A stretch of DNA of 7,228 bases from Chloroflexota bacterium (GTDB taxonomy: Bacteria; Chloroflexota; DTOL01; JACQYG01). The stretch is taken from assembly GCA_016208345.1 (NCBI GenBank), contig JACQYG010000030.1, positions 1-7,228 on the forward strand. The letters are read 5' to 3'. Position 1 is the first letter of the stretch. Every line of letters begins with the position of its first letter. Shown in pieces: positions 4,906-7,228 of the stretch. Under the pieces are notes generated by a model, which did no database searches, had not been told where the DNA came from, and was given only the letters and a program-made list of their open reading frames with translations. A program made the translations under genes and the position numbers.

Positions 4906-7228
4906 ATGACCTCCAGTGAGATCAGGCGCCTATTCCTCGAGTACTTCCAGTCCAAAGGTCATCTGGTCTATCCCAGCTCGTCCTTGGTCCCCCACGGCGA
5001 CCCGACGTTGCTTTTGACCAGTGCGGGCATGGTGCAGTTTAAGCCCTACTTCATGGGTGAGGCGGTGCCGCCCAACCGGCGGCTCGCCACCTCTCAGAAA
5101 TGCTTCCGCACGGTGGACATCGACACCGTGGGGAACGAACGTAACCTGACCTTCTTCGAGATGTTGGGCAACTTCTCCATCGGCGACTACTTCAAGGAGG
5201 GCGCCATCGGCTACGCCTGGGAGCTGGTGACGGAGGGCTATGGGCTCCCGGCAGAACGGCTCTGGGCCAGCATTTACCCGGACGACGAGGAGGCCTTTGC
5301 CCTGTGGCAGAGCATCGCCGGACTGCCGCCCCAGCGCATCGTGCGCCTGCACGAGAACTGGTGGGGCCCCGCGGGGGAGGCCGGCCCCTGCGGCCCGGAC
5401 TCGGAGATCTTCCTGGACCGGGGCCCCGAGCACGGCTGCGGCCGGCCCGACTGCCAGCCTGGCTGCGACTGCAAGCGGTATCTGGAGATCTGGAACCTGG
5501 TGTTCATGCAGTACAACCAGGCGCCTGACAAGACGCGGACCCCGCTGCCCCAGCCCAGCATAGACACCGGCATGGGCCTGGAGCGCATGGCCATGCTGCT
5601 GAACGGCTGCACCTCGGTGTACGAGACCGACCTGTTCTTCCCGATCATCGAGAGGGCTCAGGCCCTGGTGGGGGCCAGGTACGGATCCGACCCCAAGACC
5701 GACTATTCCCTGCGAGTCATCGCCGACCACAGCCGGGCGGTGGCCTTTCTCATCGGAGACGGCGTCCTCCCCTCCAACGAAGGCCGGGGCTACGTGCTGC
5801 GACGGGTGCTCCGGCGGGCGGTGCGCCACGGTTACCGCCTGGGGATCGACGAGCCCTTCCTGGACAAGACCGCAGCGGTGGTCGTGGGGCTCATGGGCGA
5901 TGTCTATCCCGAGCTTGAGGCCAGGAGCGATTTCATCTACCGGGTGGCGCGCCAGGAGGAGGAACGCTTCCGGGAGAACCTGGAAAGCGGGCTAGGACGG
6001 CTGGACGTGCTCTTCGGCGAGCTGGCAGCCCGGGGGGAGAGGGTATTCTCCGGGCAGGAGGCCTTCAAGCTCTATGACAGCTTCGTCTTCCCCAATGACG
6101 TGACCCGGGACCTGGCCGCCGAGCGGGGCCTGGTCCTGGACGAGGCCGCCTACGACGAGGCCATGTCCGCCCAGAGGGAGCGGGCCCGGGCGGCCCACCA
6201 GTTCAGCCTGGATGCCCGCCAGGAGGCCTATCGGGCCCTGGCCTTGCCCGAGACCCGGTTCCTGGGCTACGAGACCATGGAAAGCAAAGGCAAGATCCTA
6301 TCGCTCCTGAGCCAGGGCGACGTGCGCTCCTGGGCCGAGACCGGAGACGAGGTGGAGATCGTCCTAGACCAGACGCCGTTTTACGCCGAGAGCGGCGGCC
6401 AGGTGGGCGACACCGGGAAGATCGTAACGCCGGCCGGCCAGGTGGATATCTCCGATACCCAGAAGCTCCCGGGCGGGGTCTACGTCCACTACGGGCGCGT
6501 GACCGATGGAAAGGTGGAGGTGGGGGCCGAGGCCACGGCCACGGTGGACGTGGAGCGGCGGCTGGACATCGCTCGCAACCACACCGCCACCCATCTCTTG
6601 CACAAGGCCCTGCGGGAGGTAATGGGGAGCCAGGCCCAGCAGGCCGGCTCCCTGGTGGCGCCGGACCGGCTGCGCTTCGACTTCACGCACTTGAGCGCCC
6701 CCACCCCCGAGGAGCTGGAGAGGTTGGAGCGCATGGTGAACGCCGCTGTGCGCCGGGACATGCCCGTAGGCGTGGCTGTGAAGTCCTACGACCAGGCGGT
6801 GACCGGAGGGGCCATAGCGCTCTTTGGGGAGAAGTACGGTGACACGGTGCGGGTGGTGAGCGTGGGGGCCGAGGAAGATGGTTCGCCTTATAGCCAGGAG
6901 CTCTGCGGCGGCACCCACCTGAGTCGCACCGGGCAGATCGGGACGTTCCTGGTCCTGAACGAGTCCAGCATTGGGGCGGGGTTGCGGCGCATCGAGGCCC
7001 TCACCGGCCGGGGGGCCGAGGAGCACGTGCGGCGCCGGCTGGGGTTGTTGGCGGTGCTGTCCGCGGAGCTTCAAACCCCGCAGGAGGCATTGCCGGAACG
7101 CGTGGCTGCGTTGCAGGGGGAGCTGGCGTCAGCCCACAAGGAGATCGCCCGGTTGCAGCGGCAGGCCGCCAGAGGACATCTGGAGGCCTTGACCAGGCAA
7201 GTGCGCCAGGTGAACGGCCTGCCCGTGT
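4906..7228 (+). CDS. alaS: Alanine--tRNA ligase (3' end outside the window)
   Basis: AlaS charges tRNA-Ala and clears mischarged Ser- and Gly-tRNA-Ala. The frame is open from ATG 4906 to the window end, giving 774 codons of the usual 870-890. The class II aminoacylation domain comes first: motif 1 region with TSQKCFRTVDID (62-73), motif 2 around NLTFFEMLGNFSIGDYF (80-96), and motif 3 GMGLERM (222-228). A Cys-rich insertion (C178, C183, C187, C189), seen in many bacterial AlaS, precedes YLEIWNLVFMQY. The tRNA-recognition domain follows (NEGRGYVLRRVLRRAVRHG). The editing domain has DQTPFYAESGGQVGD (488-502), HTATH (H559, H563) and CGGTH (C667, H671), the expected zinc/editing residues. The coiled region begins near 710. 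The DHHA1/C-Ala domain is cut off. GGGAG eight bases upstream supports the start. One oddity is SFVFPNDVT (392-400) where relatives usually have YGFPLELT. alaS is divergent from rsmG. Confidence 0.97.
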   Translation, partial: MTSSEIRRLFLEYFQSKGHLVYPSSSLVPHGDPTLLLTSAGMVQFKPYFMGEAVPPNRRLATSQKCFRTVDIDTVGNERNLTFFEMLGNFSIGDYFKEGAIGYAWELVTEGYGLPAERLWASIYPDDEEAFALWQSIAGLPPQRIVRLHENWWGPAGEAGPCGPDSEIFLDRGPEHGCGRPDCQPGCDCKRYLEIWNLVFMQYNQAPDKTRTPLPQPSIDTGMGLERMAMLLNGCTSVYETDLFFPIIERAQALVGARYGSDPKTDYSLRVIADHSRAVAFLIGDGVLPSNEGRGYVLRRVLRRAVRHGYRLGIDEPFLDKTAAVVVGLMGDVYPELEARSDFIYRVARQEEERFRENLESGLGRLDVLFGELAARGERVFSGQEAFKLYDSFVFPNDVTRDLAAERGLVLDEAAYDEAMSAQRERARAAHQFSLDARQEAYRALALPETRFLGYETMESKGKILSLLSQGDVRSWAETGDEVEIVLDQTPFYAESGGQVGDTGKIVTPAGQVDISDTQKLPGGVYVHYGRVTDGKVEVGAEATATVDVERRLDIARNHTATHLLHKALREVMGSQAQQAGSLVAPDRLRFDFTHLSAPTPEELERLERMVNAAVRRDMPVGVAVKSYDQAVTGGAIALFGEKYGDTVRVVSVGAEEDGSPYSQELCGGTHLSRTGQIGTFLVLNESSIGAGLRRIEALTGRGAEEHVRRRLGLLAVLSAELQTPQEALPERVAALQGELASAHKEIARLQRQAARGHLEALTRQVRQVNGLPV

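Noticed and set aside
4930..5829. Long 299-codon open frame opposite alaS
   Set aside because: It is a GC-rich shadow frame antisense to a clear AlaS catalytic domain. Its composition is low-complexity (His, Gly, Val, Ala, Arg) and it has no recognisable motif or ribosome binding site.
6364..7074. 236-codon open frame opposite the alaS editing domain
   Set aside because: This is a mirror of the AlaS frame in GC-rich DNA. It has no family features, and alaS is unambiguous on the other strand.

Overview
The window holds GC-rich, tightly packed bacterial chromosome that is almost entirely housekeeping. I see no CRISPR array, phage gene, toxin-antitoxin pair, rRNA or tRNA. QueH, a 4Fe-4S epoxyqueuosine reductase, suggests an anaerobic or microaerophilic lineage. 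The style of DnaX, AlaS (with its Cys-rich insertion), DUF2905 and the small DUF4760-like protein reminds me of Chloroflexota, perhaps Dehalococcoidia. That assignment rests on remembered family resemblance and not on a search.

Layout. (1) Positions 1-3442 are one leftward operon, read in the order dnaX (clamp-loader subunit), ruvB (broken), queH, a DUF2905 membrane protein and the first codons of another gene leaving the window. The junctions are a 4-base ATGA overlap (dnaX/ruvB), a 3-base gap (ruvB/queH) and an overlap or 4-base gap (queH/DUF2905), so translational coupling is likely. (2) Positions 3443-3566 are a divergent promoter region between dnaX and a small rightward gene with an ideal ribosome binding site. 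(3) Positions 3978-4307 are a convergent intergenic region carrying a 119-bp MITE-like element. Its 21-bp imperfect terminal inverted repeats begin GAGCC, it is flanked by TTA direct repeats, and its core is a perfect 15-bp hairpin. (4) Positions 4308-4829 are leftward rsmG, which lacks a large in-frame internal block. (5) Positions 4830-4905 are a compact divergent promoter in which the -10 boxes of rsmG and alaS share one palindrome. (6) alaS runs rightward from 4906 off the window end.

The main surprise is that two conserved housekeeping genes have lost internal segments. ruvB has lost roughly 36-40 codons with a frameshift, and rsmG about 70-75 codons in frame. Both have apparently normal sequence on either side. 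Either the organism is losing these functions (Holliday-junction branch migration, 16S rRNA m7G methylation), or the assembly has local deletions. Read mapping would decide. The other items worth a look are the MITE, the palindromic shared -10 promoter and the uncommon dnaX-ruvB-queH gene order. I found no clear candidate for an undescribed multi-gene system.
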